From assembly GCA_964019335.1 (NCBI GenBank), contig OZ025649.1:558001-622000 (forward strand): a stretch of 64,000 nucleotides of DNA, written 5' to 3'. The notes beneath the pieces are model-generated. The model saw only the letters and a list, made by a program, of their open reading frames with translations, had not been told where the DNA came from and did no database searches. The DNA is from Diplonema japonicum (taxonomy: Eukaryota; Euglenozoa; Diplonemea; Diplonemida; Diplonemidae). Below, piece after piece: positions 10,422 to 21,402 of this stretch; position 1 is the first letter of the stretch, and every line of letters starts with the position of its first letter. The translations under genes and the position numbers were made by a program.

Positions 10422-13400
10422 ATGTCTCTGACTTGTTGCGATGATGTTATGGAAATGCTTATGAAGCAAGGCCAGAGCCACGATGAGAGAATGCGGCAAA
10501 CGGCAAAACTGGCCGCAAAGGGTGGTGAAGGTGTGGACGCTCTACTGAAGAAGCTGGCAGAAGATGATGTGTCGCCGTGGCTGGGGTTGTACGCGATTGT
10601 GGCAGCGATGGTGAAGAAAGATGGTGAGACGTTGGGGAGGGTGGCGAGAGGGAGCAAGTCGTGGGTCCTGAAGGCCAGGGGTGTGCAGGCCTTGGCAAAG
10701 TTCGACCAAGCACAGGTCCGCATGATATTCCTGCACAGCGACACGCCTCTGCAGCTGAAGTCCGTCATAGTACCCACCCTGGTGGAGATAAACGAGGCTA
10801 TCCTGCAAACGGTGCAGGAGACCCCAGACCTTGGAGGTTCATGGGGTGCCTTATTGCTGCTTCAAAGGGCCGTCACCACCCCTGCTCACAAGGAACTTGT
10901 CCGTAAGTGGCTTCCGAAACTGGCGAAGTTCGCCAAGATGGAGGAGAAGCCAACAGGTACTTTTCCCAAGAGGCACCTCTACGGTCAATTCGATCTGGAA
11001 AACATCTACCAGTCCCTTGCAAAGAAGTACCCCGAGGTGCTGCTGGAGATGCTCAGCAACGAGACTGAATTCCATTACTGGTTTAGATGTTCTAGGGAGC
11101 TGGCTGCGTCACATCCTGATGAGATGGTCAAGGCCCTGAACAAGCTGAAGAACAATTCAAGAGGCGTGTGGTTCCTGTCGAGGTCTCTGGTTCGCCACCG
11201 CCCCCAGGAAGTGCTGCAGATTTTCAAAGAAGTTGGCGTCCTGTCCCCGGCCTTCACTCGTTGCTTCAAGAAGGTGATGTACTGTCCAAGGTACCAAGAC
11301 GTGGGTCTGGATGTGATTCGCCATTGTGCCCCGAACACCGAGAGCTGGGGTGACATCCAGGGAGTTGTTCAGCTTTTAGTGAAGCTTCTGAAGAAGGGCA
11401 GTACATCGCAGAAGATCCAGGACACTGTGGCCGACGTACTTGCCGTGCACACGGAAACCAAATGCAGGCACAGGTGTCTCGGTCCGATTGGAGAGCTCGA
11501 CAAACTAATGAAAACTGCAGAGGAAGAAAAGTGGACACTCCGCCCCTCTCAAGAGAGGGTGAATGCCCTCGTGGCGGCACAGATAAACTCGGGAGATCTG
11601 TGCATCGATTTATGTAAGGACGGGGCACTGAATGTGGCGCTGGGCCATTACGTGGCGCAGACTGAGAATAGGAAGGCGACGCACCTGCTTGTGACGGCAC
11701 ACACCGAGTACAGGGATATGCTGCCACGTGAGGTCGTGTCCCATGTGCTGAGTGAATGGGTCGCCTCAGATGAGTTCTCAGAGCTTGACGTCTTCGTGAA
11801 GATATCTGCACACGCCGACATGGAGATCAGTAAGTCGGAAGAGCCTCTGAAGGCTCTAGCGAACACACGCGATCCCAGAGAGAGAACAGCAGTGCTATCA
11901 GCTCTAATCCATTCTTCCAAGGTGTCCCCTGTAAAGACGAACCGCTTCGCTGCCATCATGGGATGGATCGCCATGCGCATCACAAAGGAAGAAACTTCTG
12001 TGAAGGCTCCCGTCGTCCAGTGCCTGCTAGAGGAGACTCCCATCGTGAACTTCAAGGCGGAGACTGTCAAGCAGCTCGAAAAGTTTTTCAATATCTGCCT
12101 GAAATGGGGCAACGGCATATGGATGAACGCCTGGTCTTACTGGGCAGCTTCTGCCGTCATCCACTACAAGGTACTCTCTGATGAGACGAGTGTTATCGTC
12201 GAACTAGGCGAGCAAATCCTGGCGAGGATGCAGGAGGCTGGGGTGCAGACGGCAAAGACCATTTTGCGTGCCTTCAGCCAGGCGGCGGATAAAATCGACA
12301 AAAAGAAGCTCGACGACAAGACTCAAGCAGCTGTCGGGGTCCAGATGCTAAGTTATGCAAAAGAAGCGTTTTCGAATCTCTCAGAGCTGAGCAACGAGGA
12401 GGCACAGGCCTATACCAAGTATGAGCCCTCGGAAGTTTTTGGCATCGCCAACTTTGATAAGTTCAAGGAGCTCTTCACCATCGTAGGGCCTTCAATCGTT
12501 CTCGGGTCCCCAGAGCTGGAGGAACATGCCAAGACACTGATAGTCGCTGATGGACTGTCGTTATCCCTTAGCGGGATGTACCTCATGGACACGCCGTGCA
12601 GCAAAATCGTAAAGTGGCCGTTCTGGAGGGACACATGCGTGAGTGCTCTCAGTCACCTCAGACATTCACAAACCGCTACTACCGTGCAGGTATTTCAAGC
12701 GGTTTCTGACTACATACTAAGTCTTGAAAAGCACCTGAGCATGGACGCGGCAGCGAAGGACTCGAATGCCGTGCAGAAGTACTTGCAGTTTTACAAGCCT
12801 CTGCTGGTAGAGGCGTGCCATGCATATGCTGCCGGCATTCAAGAGGGCAAATCATGGGACGGGGCGGTCTGTTTTTCTGCAGATCATTCTTTCCGTGTCC
12901 TAGTTGCCATTTTGAAGTACATCCCTGAGTTAGATGTGGGCATCAAGGCGATAATCAAGGCGATCTCTCTCATGCGTGATGCAGTTCCCACTGCCACGCA
13001 AAGCCTGCTGCGCCACATCGGCAACCCTGAGGAACACACAGCAGACATCTTCGCATACGCCGTCGAACACATCAACCCGATGAATGCACCGGCCTCCGTG
13101 TTCAGTCTGGTCAGCTTCTGTGACGCAAAACACGTTGTTCGTGATCCCGCAGTTTCCTCGAAGCATCATAAACCACCTGTCTACGCCCCCGATGGGAGAA
13201 CATTCAGCAGGCGGCCTAGATTTAGGTTCCAACGAGGCGCTGCTGCCGCCCGTCGCAAGGCATCTACTGCAATGAAGAAGAAGGACGAGAGGCAGCGTGT
13301 TAAGGACTCGCCAGACTGGGGCCTTCCCCTTGTGCAGTTGATCGAAGAACTACCAGTTGAATGCAGCTTTATGGTTTATGAGAAACTAGATTCGCTGCTG

Positions 13401-16079
13401 CGCACTCCCGTGTCAAAGACAAAGCTTGCTATCGTCAAAGCACTCTTCACCGTGCTGAGGAAGAGTGACCCGAACAACTTTCGATTCTCGACGATCTGGG
13501 ACCACCCCGAGCTTGAGGCCTTCATGGCGGAAACCGTCAATGTGAACAACGTGGAGGAGGCGGTACGGAGCTATCTGGGACCTTTCCACAAGAGGAAGCA
13601 GAGGATGCAGACACTGATGACAAAGGGGATGGGCAGCTGCACTCCGGGCATGGTTTTTGAGCACAGTCCGTCGTTTCAGAAGGGTGTGTTCAGGTACTAT
13701 CCGGACAGCGTGGTAATTCTGATGGGTGCTAGATTTATGGCGCTTCCTGGTATAGTCGACGGGCTGTGCACACGTGCCAGTTTTGGTGGGCAGACCACAA
13801 GCGTGCAGTGGTACGTGCAAACACTGCCGCCGTGGGTGCAACAGTTTCTGTGGGACGAATGTATCACACCCTTCGCCTTTGACGTGAGTACTGGTGAGTT
13901 GTTCCGCGAATGCTCATCGTACGAACACACGGAAGGGCGGGAGGACGGGCACCAAATGAAGGCAAGAAGGCTATGGCTCGGTGCGGCGTTACCTTCAGCA
14001 CCCGAAATACCCCCTGTGACTTCTGCCGACCACCCTTTCAACAAATTCTTTGCGAAGACCATCTCAGACGGGAAGGCTGTGAGCACATTGGTTAAAGAAG
14101 AGCAAGATAGCGTAACTAAGTCTGACAAACTGTCCGAGGACACCCTGAAGGCCTCACGGTCAGCACAACTTTGCCTTGAGTTGCTGCTTGCTCTCAGGAC
14201 ACACGACAACTCATGTGAAGCCTTAGATGTGCTCACAAAACACCTGGACCAGGGTGTAGCAAACAAAGCTGCCATCCCATCTACCGCAGCAGTGCTGAGG
14301 TGTCTTAGTCCAACTGAGGCTTGCGAAGTGCTGCATAAGATATTGGGGTCGAAAAACACAAGGGCATCGGCAAGGTCGCAGCTTGGCAGGTGTTGCATAA
14401 AGCTGCTAAAACCTGAGCAAGCATTGGATTTCGTGGAGCAAGAATGGAAGCATCAAGGCAGTTGGGTGATGGTTGACGCTGACGATGAAGAAAAAGAAGA
14501 GACGGTGTTTGCTTCGACGAAGGTAGCGCTGCTCTGTTCGCTGGTGGCGTCACCGTCGCTGAGGATGTTGCCGTCGCTGTGGGGACGTGTCACGTCGATC
14601 ACCGAGAGGACGGACGAGAACATCTACATCGCGGGCCAGATGCTTCAGGTGCTGGCTGGTGTCAATGACGTGGCGGCGTTGAACACACAGCATTGGCCGC
14701 TGTGCGCAGCAGACGGGCTTGCACGGTTGGTTGCATCGTTCTTTGATGTCCAGACACTACAAGACTACGTGAAGGTCGCCTTGCGTAGGTGGTTTGCAAT
14801 GTTGAAGTGCAACCCGTCTATGGCTGCACCATGTGACGCTGAGGGCGTGATCCATGCCTTGATGGACTGCATGGACGCATCGTTGGTTTGCGACATGATC
14901 AGCACCCTGACATCGGCACACCCCGGTTTATTCGCAAGAATCTGCAAGCGCAGAGTGGACCAGATCTCTGCAGCAGTTGCTGACAACGACATGGCGAAGC
15001 TGAATGAAAATAGCTGTGCGTTGGTAGCGTTGACAAAGAATGGCAAGACGATGGTGGGCATCGAGGAGTATGAGAAGGCCATTGATGTGCTCGTTGCAGC
15101 GCCCGGCGGGGCAACAGCAGCTTTGCAACTTGTTGCCAGCCACTGGCAGGGCAGAAAGGATTGCTGCGAGGGTGCGGCGTTGCTGAAGATCGCAGAGTTC
15201 CTTTCCGCAGCTGGACAGCCGGGGTACACCGCCTTCACTACAGTGGATATCTTTAAAGGCATGATTAGTACACAAGCACTGCCAGAGCTGTGCAAGTCGA
15301 TGCTGACACAAATCGATGACGGGCCAGCACCTTCAGACAGCTACAAGTACGTTATGCTGAAATACATAAAGTACCACAGCCGCGGTGCAGACAAGGATAT
15401 CGCAGAGCTGGTGAAAAGGTTATTTTTTGACCCTTCCCAAATAGTGGCGGCTGCAGCAATCGAAGTCCTCGATTCTCAGAACCGCTTCCTTGCTCGAGGT
15501 AGGCGGGTGAGAACAAGACGTGAGTCAAACACAGAACCAGTATGGAGGGAAGGCGGTAGGTTCACAAACGGTGGTGGTGTGTTTAGTGGACCGAACTACA
15601 TGTCTAGAATGCATTACTGCCCACCGTATCGTCAACCACCGAGTTTATATGGCAAAGGTCTCGGAAAGGGGGAGGGTGTTAAGGGTCGTAGTAAAGGAAT
15701 GGGAAAAGGCTCCAAGAGATCCCGGGATGTAAGTGGTACACGAGGCTCAGAAGATGTACAACGCATTGCGCAACCTATCTCGAAGGGCAAGGGTGCTAAA
15801 GGTGTTCCACCGCCACCCCTGGGCTTGCCTCAGGGCCATCCTTCAGCCATGCTGCCTCCAGGCATGCCTCCGAACATGCTGCCCCCGGGTATGCTGCCTC
15901 CGGGCATGCTGCCTCCAGGTATGCCTCCGGGTATGCTGCCTCCAGGCATGCCTCCGAACATGCTGCCCCCGGGTATGCTGCCTCCAGGCATGCCGCCTCC
16001 GCCGGGCATGCCCGGAGCCGGCATGCTTCCTCCCCAGTCCGGAAAGAGCATTGGTAAGGGCCCTCCCCGCGCCTGTTGA
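10422..16079 (+). CDS. Giant helical-repeat protein with GKG-rich and PPGM-repeat C-terminus
   Basis: A 1,885-residue uninterrupted reading frame. Residues 1 to about 1,680 are alternating amphipathic helices rich in Leu, Ala and Lys, consistent with a HEAT/ARM-like alpha-solenoid; I recognise no named family. From about 1,690 the protein becomes basic (GRRVRTRRES), then Gly/Lys-rich (repeated GKG near 1,745-1,800), then a Pro/Met tail of about a dozen MLPPGM or MPPGM units encoded by near-15-nt DNA repeats at about 15850-16010. PPPGM motifs are known from SmB-type spliceosomal proteins as ligands for GYF and WW domains, and the next gene is SF3B1, so an RNA-processing role is possible but inferred. 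The gene begins 32 nt after an acceptor-like AATCAG. Confidence 0.7.
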   Translation: MSLTCCDDVMEMLMKQGQSHDERMRQTAKLAAKGGEGVDALLKKLAEDDVSPWLGLYAIVAAMVKKDGETLGRVARGSKSWVLKARGVQALAKFDQAQVRMIFLHSDTPLQLKSVIVPTLVEINEAILQTVQETPDLGGSWGALLLLQRAVTTPAHKELVRKWLPKLAKFAKMEEKPTGTFPKRHLYGQFDLENIYQSLAKKYPEVLLEMLSNETEFHYWFRCSRELAASHPDEMVKALNKLKNNSRGVWFLSRSLVRHRPQEVLQIFKEVGVLSPAFTRCFKKVMYCPRYQDVGLDVIRHCAPNTESWGDIQGVVQLLVKLLKKGSTSQKIQDTVADVLAVHTETKCRHRCLGPIGELDKLMKTAEEEKWTLRPSQERVNALVAAQINSGDLCIDLCKDGALNVALGHYVAQTENRKATHLLVTAHTEYRDMLPREVVSHVLSEWVASDEFSELDVFVKISAHADMEISKSEEPLKALANTRDPRERTAVLSALIHSSKVSPVKTNRFAAIMGWIAMRITKEETSVKAPVVQCLLEETPIVNFKAETVKQLEKFFNICLKWGNGIWMNAWSYWAASAVIHYKVLSDETSVIVELGEQILARMQEAGVQTAKTILRAFSQAADKIDKKKLDDKTQAAVGVQMLSYAKEAFSNLSELSNEEAQAYTKYEPSEVFGIANFDKFKELFTIVGPSIVLGSPELEEHAKTLIVADGLSLSLSGMYLMDTPCSKIVKWPFWRDTCVSALSHLRHSQTATTVQVFQAVSDYILSLEKHLSMDAAAKDSNAVQKYLQFYKPLLVEACHAYAAGIQEGKSWDGAVCFSADHSFRVLVAILKYIPELDVGIKAIIKAISLMRDAVPTATQSLLRHIGNPEEHTADIFAYAVEHINPMNAPASVFSLVSFCDAKHVVRDPAVSSKHHKPPVYAPDGRTFSRRPRFRFQRGAAAARRKASTAMKKKDERQRVKDSPDWGLPLVQLIEELPVECSFMVYEKLDSLLRTPVSKTKLAIVKALFTVLRKSDPNNFRFSTIWDHPELEAFMAETVNVNNVEEAVRSYLGPFHKRKQRMQTLMTKGMGSCTPGMVFEHSPSFQKGVFRYYPDSVVILMGARFMALPGIVDGLCTRASFGGQTTSVQWYVQTLPPWVQQFLWDECITPFAFDVSTGELFRECSSYEHTEGREDGHQMKARRLWLGAALPSAPEIPPVTSADHPFNKFFAKTISDGKAVSTLVKEEQDSVTKSDKLSEDTLKASRSAQLCLELLLALRTHDNSCEALDVLTKHLDQGVANKAAIPSTAAVLRCLSPTEACEVLHKILGSKNTRASARSQLGRCCIKLLKPEQALDFVEQEWKHQGSWVMVDADDEEKEETVFASTKVALLCSLVASPSLRMLPSLWGRVTSITERTDENIYIAGQMLQVLAGVNDVAALNTQHWPLCAADGLARLVASFFDVQTLQDYVKVALRRWFAMLKCNPSMAAPCDAEGVIHALMDCMDASLVCDMISTLTSAHPGLFARICKRRVDQISAAVADNDMAKLNENSCALVALTKNGKTMVGIEEYEKAIDVLVAAPGGATAALQLVASHWQGRKDCCEGAALLKIAEFLSAAGQPGYTAFTTVDIFKGMISTQALPELCKSMLTQIDDGPAPSDSYKYVMLKYIKYHSRGADKDIAELVKRLFFDPSQIVAAAAIEVLDSQNRFLARGRRVRTRRESNTEPVWREGGRFTNGGGVFSGPNYMSRMHYCPPYRQPPSLYGKGLGKGEGVKGRSKGMGKGSKRSRDVSGTRGSEDVQRIAQPISKGKGAKGVPPPPLGLPQGHPSAMLPPGMPPNMLPPGMLPPGMLPPGMPPGMLPPGMPPNMLPPGMLPPGMPPPPGMPGAGMLPPQSGKSIGKGPPRAC
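15841..16020 (+). repeat. Coding tandem repeat (PPGM units)
   Basis: Imperfect 15-nt units of the type ATGCTGCCTCCGGGC repeat roughly twelve times at the 3' end of the helical-repeat gene, encoding MLPPG / MPPG / MPPNM variants. Some units are identical and adjacent, so length polymorphism by slippage or unequal exchange is likely. Confidence 0.85.
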
Positions 16080-16550
16080 GCAGGGTGACAAAAATCGTGA
16101 TCCAACGAAATAGAATTGAATGAAAAACAAAAAAAAAGAAAATCGGCCGTTGTGTGTGTACAAGAAGAAAAAAGAAAAGAAAATATAAAGGGTGAAAACA
16201 AAAAGGGGCACTGCTCTTCCCCCATACTTCCCCTTTTTGGTTCCCCTCACGTGTACAACAACAAACAAATACAGCCGGTTTTTCTTTTGCCAAAGGCAAG
16301 CACAGCGAATGCAATGTCTTAAATTGTCTTGTGTTTTATTTCCCCCTCCTTTGATCTCCACAAACACCTTCTCGATAGTTGAAGTGTTTGGGTAGGCGTT
16401 GGCTTGCCGACTTTATACGTGACGTTATTGGTCGTGTGATTGGTTTTTCGTAACGTAATTTTTCTCTATCTCTCTTTCTCTCTTCGATGTCCTTTTCTAA
16501 CACCTATGGCAAAGGAAAGGGGGAAGGAGAAAAAAAAAGAAAAAAAAACA

Positions 16551-19500
16551 ATGGCGAAGGATGACAAGAACAAGGCGTTCCTCTCTACGAAGGCGGGGGA
16601 CACCTACGACACGGATTTGTATGGAACAGGAAGCAAGGAGCAGTTTAATCAAACAATCATGGACGAGGACGAAGAGGAAGACGAAGTGACGAGAAGAGGT
16701 TTTGTACAGGAAGCGTTAGAAGCGCAAGAGGAAGCCGACCCCATGCTGGAGCGCAAGCGGAAAACTATCGGCGACAGGGAGACCGAGTACATGAAGCGGC
16801 GGTACGACCGGGCCCTCTCCCCTGCCAGACGGGACAACTTTGCAGACGATGACACCACTGGCCGGACTTACGCGGAGGTTAAAAATGAGGAAGCAGATAA
16901 ACCAGCAAAGAAAGGCAGATGGGATACCCCTGCCGAGGAGACAGCAGAGCCAACTGAAGAGGCCAAGACCGAGGTGAAGCAAGAGTGGGACGCCGGGGCA
17001 GTCACCGACACCCCCCAACGAGTGTCTAAATGGGACACCCCTACCCCTGGTAAGACTGGCAAATTCGACGCCACCCCAGTAAGAAAGAGCAGATGGGGCG
17101 CCCCCTCCACACCCCAAACAGGGACACGGTTTGGCGACGCGCCCACCCCAGGCAGGGACGCCCTAGGTGACGCTCCTACCCCTAACAGGTGGGACGGCGA
17201 CGCACCTACTCCCGTGCGGACTGGCTTTGGTGATGCCACCCCAGGTGCTACACCCTCCCAGCGCGACTGGGACCCCACACCTATGCGTGCCACTCCCTCC
17301 AGCATGAAGTGGGACTCTGGTGCTGGCGGTGCCATGCCAACTCCGAAAAAGAGTAAATGGGACGATGCAGCACAGGCGGAAACACCAGCCATGGCAACAG
17401 GTGCCACGCCTTCCAACTACACGGGCGCAACGCCTAGCAACTACGTGGGCGCGACACCCATGGGCTACCAGAGCATGACGCCACAGCAGCTGGCACAGAC
17501 GAACCCTGATCTGTACAACCAGCAGAAATGGACTGCCGAAGTCGAGGAGAGGAACCGACCGGTGACCGACGCTGAGCTTGATGATATCCTCCCTGCCGAT
17601 GGCTACGAAATTGTGGCATTCCCCGAAAGCTACAAGCCGATCACACCTGCCAGGAAGTACACTTCCGCACCCACACCCATGGCAGGCACCGGGTTTTCCA
17701 TCCCAGAGGCTGCCCCTGCCACGCAGGACGCCAACCGTGTGGACGTGACGGACCTTGGTCCTGATCTGCCCGAGATGAAGCCAGACGACTTCCAGCACTT
17801 CTCGGCACTGTTGAACCAAAAACCCGAAGAAGAGATGACGAAGCAAGAGTTCAAAGAGATATGGATCATGAAGCTGCTGCTAAAGGTTAAGAACGGAGAC
17901 CCGCAGCAGAGGAAGTCGGGTATGAAGATTTTGACGGAGAAGGCAAGGTGGTTTGGTGCCCAGATGCTGTTCGACCAGATCCTGCCGCTTTTGATGTCTC
18001 CGTCGTTGGAGGACCAAGAGAGGCATTTGATCGTGAAGCTGATCGGCCGTATTCTGTTTAAGCTGGATGACTTGGTCCGCCCGTATGTACACAAAATCCT
18101 TGTTGTGATCGAGCCCATGCTTCTTGAGAACGACTACTACGCGAAGGCAGAGGGGAGGGAGATCATCAGCAACCTGAGCAAGGCGGCGGGCATGCCCACG
18201 ATGATTCAAACCATGTCGCCTGATGTGGACAACGTGGATGACTACGTGCGGAACACTACGGCAAGGGCGTTCGCGGTGGTTGCCTCTGCGTTGGGGATTC
18301 CCGCGATCTTGCCCTTTTTGAAAGCGGTGTGCAGGGCTAAGAAGAGCTGGTATGCCAGGCACACTGGTGTCAAGATTGTTGAGCAAATCGCCATCCTCAT
18401 GGGATGCGGTGTGCTGCCCCACATGAAGTCACTCGTCGACATCGTCGCTGAGGGTCTCTACGATGAGCAGTCCAAGGTGAAAACCGCCACCGCTCTCGCG
18501 CTCGCAGCGCTTGCAGAAGCCGCGGCGCCATACGGTATCGAGGCTTTCGATTCGGTGGTCAAACCCCTGTGGACCGGCTCGCAGGAGCTGCGGGGGAAGC
18601 CCTTAGAGGCTTTCTTGAAGGCCATCGGGTACATCATCCCCCTGATGGAAAAGGAGTACGCAGAGCACTACACAAACGGGATCATGAACAAGCTGATTGA
18701 AGAAATGAAGACACCAAACGATATGATGAAGAAGATCGTGCTGAAGGTGATCAAGCAGTGCGTGGCGACAGACGGTGTGGAGAGAGAGTACGTGAGGAAA
18801 TCTGTTTCACCGCACTTTTTCAAGAATTTCTGGGTGAAGAGAATGGCAGTGGACAGACGGAACTACGAGCAGCTGGTGGAAACAACGGTTGAGATCGCGA
18901 ACAAAGTGGGGGCAAGCGAGATCGTGGAGAAGATCGTTGAGGATCTGAAAGACGAGAACGAGGCGTACAGGCGGATGGTCGTGGAGACCATTGCAAAGGT
19001 GGTTGACTCCCTGGGTACGGTGGACATCGATCAGGAGCTGGAGAACAAGCTCATCAACGGGATCATCTACGCTTTCCAGGAAGAGAGCGCAGAGGACAGC
19101 GAAGTGGTTTTGAACGGGTTCGGGACCATCATCAACGCGTTGGGCAAACGCATGAAGCCGTACCTCCGACAGATTTCCGGCATCATCAAGTGGCGCCTCA
19201 ACAACAAAACCCCCAAGATACGTCAGTGCTCTGCTGACCTCGTCTCACGCATCTGCCGCGTAATTATGGACTGCGACGAAGAACTCCTCCTCGGCAACTT
19301 GGGTGTCATCCTCTTCGAGTACCTTGGCGAAGAGTACCCCGAAGTCCTCGGCAGCATCATCGCCGGTCTCAAGGGCATCGTGAACGTCATCGGAATGGCA
19401 AAGATGACACCTCCCATCAAAGACCTCCTCCCGCAGCTCACACCTATCCTGAAGAACCGACACGAAAAGGTTCAGGAGAACTGCATCGACCTTGTGGGGA

Positions 19501-20544
19501 GGATCGCAGACAGGGCACCGAAGGTATGCAAGGTTTGAACAAGTTTAAAACAACGCACAGTCCGTCCCTGCGAGAGAATGGACAAGGATCTGCTTCGAGT
19601 TGTTAGAGCTGCTCAAAGCGCACAAGAAGGCTATCCGTAGGGCGGCAGTGAACACCTTTGGGTACATCGCGAGGGCTATTGGGCCTTCTGACGTACTGTC
19701 GACGCTGCTGTCCAACTTGAAGGTATGATGACCTTGCCAGTAAGTACCAACATTGCCACAGGTGCAAGAGCGTCAGCAGCGTGTGTGCACGACTATCGCT
19801 ATTGCTATTGTCGCTGAGACGTGCGGGCCCTTCACAGGTGTGTGTGTTTTTCTTTCCCCCCTTATCTTGTACAGTTATTCCGAGTCTCATGAACGAGTAC
19901 CGAGTACCTGAGCAAAACGTGCAGAATGGTGTGTTGAAGGCGTTCTCCTTCATGTTTGAGTACATCGGTGAGATGGGGAGCGACTATTGCTACGCGGTGG
20001 TGCCACTGCTTGAAGATGCCCTGACAGACAGGGATGTTATTCACAGGCAGATTGCGTGCAACGTGGTGAAGCACTTGACCTTAGGTGTCGCAGGGCTTGG
20101 GTGCGAGGATGCACTGATCCACCTTCTGAACCTTGTGTGGCCAAACGTCTTCGAGACGGCCCCACATACCATCAACTCCTGTGTGGAGGTATGTCTCAAG
20201 TGTTGTTTATCAACATAACACCACAGGCTATAGAAGCATGCCGTGTGTCCCTGGGGCCTGGCGTTATTCTTTCCTACACACTCCATGGTCTCTTCCACCC
20301 ATCTAGGCAGGTGTGTTGAATAGGGAGGTGGGGAAATAAAAATACAGGTTCGAGAAATCTATTGGAAAATCTTCAACAACATCTACATCGGGTGCCAAGA
20401 TGCGCTGGTGCCCTGCTACCCTCAGCTGCCTGATGATCTGGCGAACAATGTATGTTAAAGAAACGGGTGAAAGGGGGGCGGAGTGAACCAACAACACACA
20501 CACACACACAGTATTGGCGAAGCGAAGCCGAAACATTCTTGTAA
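16551..20544 (+). CDS. SF3B1: Splicing factor 3B subunit 1 (SF3B1/SF3b155), 7 exons
   Basis: Core U2 snRNP protein that clamps the branch-point duplex. Exons: 16551-19523, 19561-19722, 19762-19837, 19875-20188, 20227-20310, 20348-20449, 20512-20544, giving 1,247 residues against 1,304 in human. Introns are 37, 39, 37, 38, 37 and 62 nt, all GTRTG...CAG. Joined exons match the conserved family end to end, including [19 protein letters not shown], the [15 protein letters not shown] stretch, and a C-terminal [10 protein letters not shown] aligned with human YIRYELDYIL. The N-terminal half carries TP-rich repeats and about six RWD/KWD-type motifs ([18 protein letters not shown]), like the U2AF-homology ligand motifs of human SF3B1; the C-terminal 850 residues are HEAT repeats. 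The ATG at 16551 ([13 protein letters not shown]) follows an A-rich leader. Confidence 0.96.
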
Positions 20545-20749
20545 GCACCGAAAGAAGGAGATTTTAAAGAAGTCGCAGCGATCGGGGGAAAGGATTTTAA
20601 CAACAAGAAAGGTTTCACAACAAAAAAAAAAAAAAAGAATTGGTCAGTGGAGTGTACCCTTTTCCAACCCAGACCTCCCGTTTCTCCAAAAAACCCCTTA
20701 GGGCTACGGGAAGGGAACAAGCAAGAAGAGAAAAAAAGAATATATAAAA

Positions 20750-21196
20750 ATGGCGGATAGCAGCGAGCTGACCGGACCGGCACGCAAGATGTTTATTAAG
20801 CAGATAAAGGACTTGGAAGGAAAAAAGTGGAAAGTGGAGGTGGATTCATTTACGAATCAGAATTGTATCACACCAATGTTTGGAGGCTCGTGTTCACCAG
20901 CTGCCGAGGTGGCGCGTGTGTGGCTGCAAGGCACAGTGACTAGTGTTACAGGGGACTACGCCATGTTGAGCGACCGAACAGGCAGCATACAATTCTTGGT
21001 AAACGAAATCGAGCCCGATGCCCGCCCCAAACCGAACAGCTACCGTCAGGTTGTGGGGAAGCTCGCCTTGAGCGGCGGCTCCCCCAGCCCCCTCTTCATC
21101 CTCACTGAGCTTTGTGCTGACATCCCCGCCTCCTCTGACGAATCGTGGACACTTGAGGTCCTTGACTTTCAGTCAAAATGCGTGTTTACGTCGTGA
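20750..21196 (+). CDS. RMI2: RMI2-like OB-fold protein
   Basis: A 148-residue single-exon protein. From residue 57 it reads ARVWLQGTVTSV, then a strand ending LSDRTGSIQFLV, then a GKLALSGG turn and a C-terminal DESWTLEVLDFQ. This order, spacing and length match RMI2 of the BLM/Sgs1-TOP3-RMI dissolvasome, whose OB fold pairs with RMI1 (the family reads VWMQG ... LWELEVEDL). In that complex it would help dissolve double Holliday junctions in the nucleus. RPA3-like or other small OB-fold proteins are the alternative. An A-rich leader precedes the ATG; CCCCTTAG (AG at 20700-20701) lies 48 nt upstream. Confidence 0.65.
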   Translation: MADSSELTGPARKMFIKQIKDLEGKKWKVEVDSFTNQNCITPMFGGSCSPAAEVARVWLQGTVTSVTGDYAMLSDRTGSIQFLVNEIEPDARPKPNSYRQVVGKLALSGGSPSPLFILTELCADIPASSDESWTLEVLDFQSKCVFTS

Positions 21197-21402
21197 CCCC
21201 TTCTCTCTTACTTACTTCATCTGCCGTTAAGTATCGCCTTTCTTTTTTTATCTCAGGCCGGGCACGAAAGAACTGTTTTAGACGATCTTCCATGTAACCT
21301 CTTTTATTTTTAGTACAAACCCCCCCCCCACTTTTTTTTTAACCCAAGGGAAAAAAAACAAAGAAAGGAGTGAACACACCCAAAAAAAAAAAGGAAAAAA
21401 AA

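Noticed and set aside
15796-16367. Minus-strand ORFs rich in Ala, Cys and Gly or His and Arg
   Set aside because: Antisense shadows of the PPGM tandem repeat.
16440-16550. Longer N-terminus for SF3B1 beginning upstream of 16551
   Set aside because: It opens with a non-ATG codon and translates a T/C tract; conserved sequence starts at MAKDDKNK.
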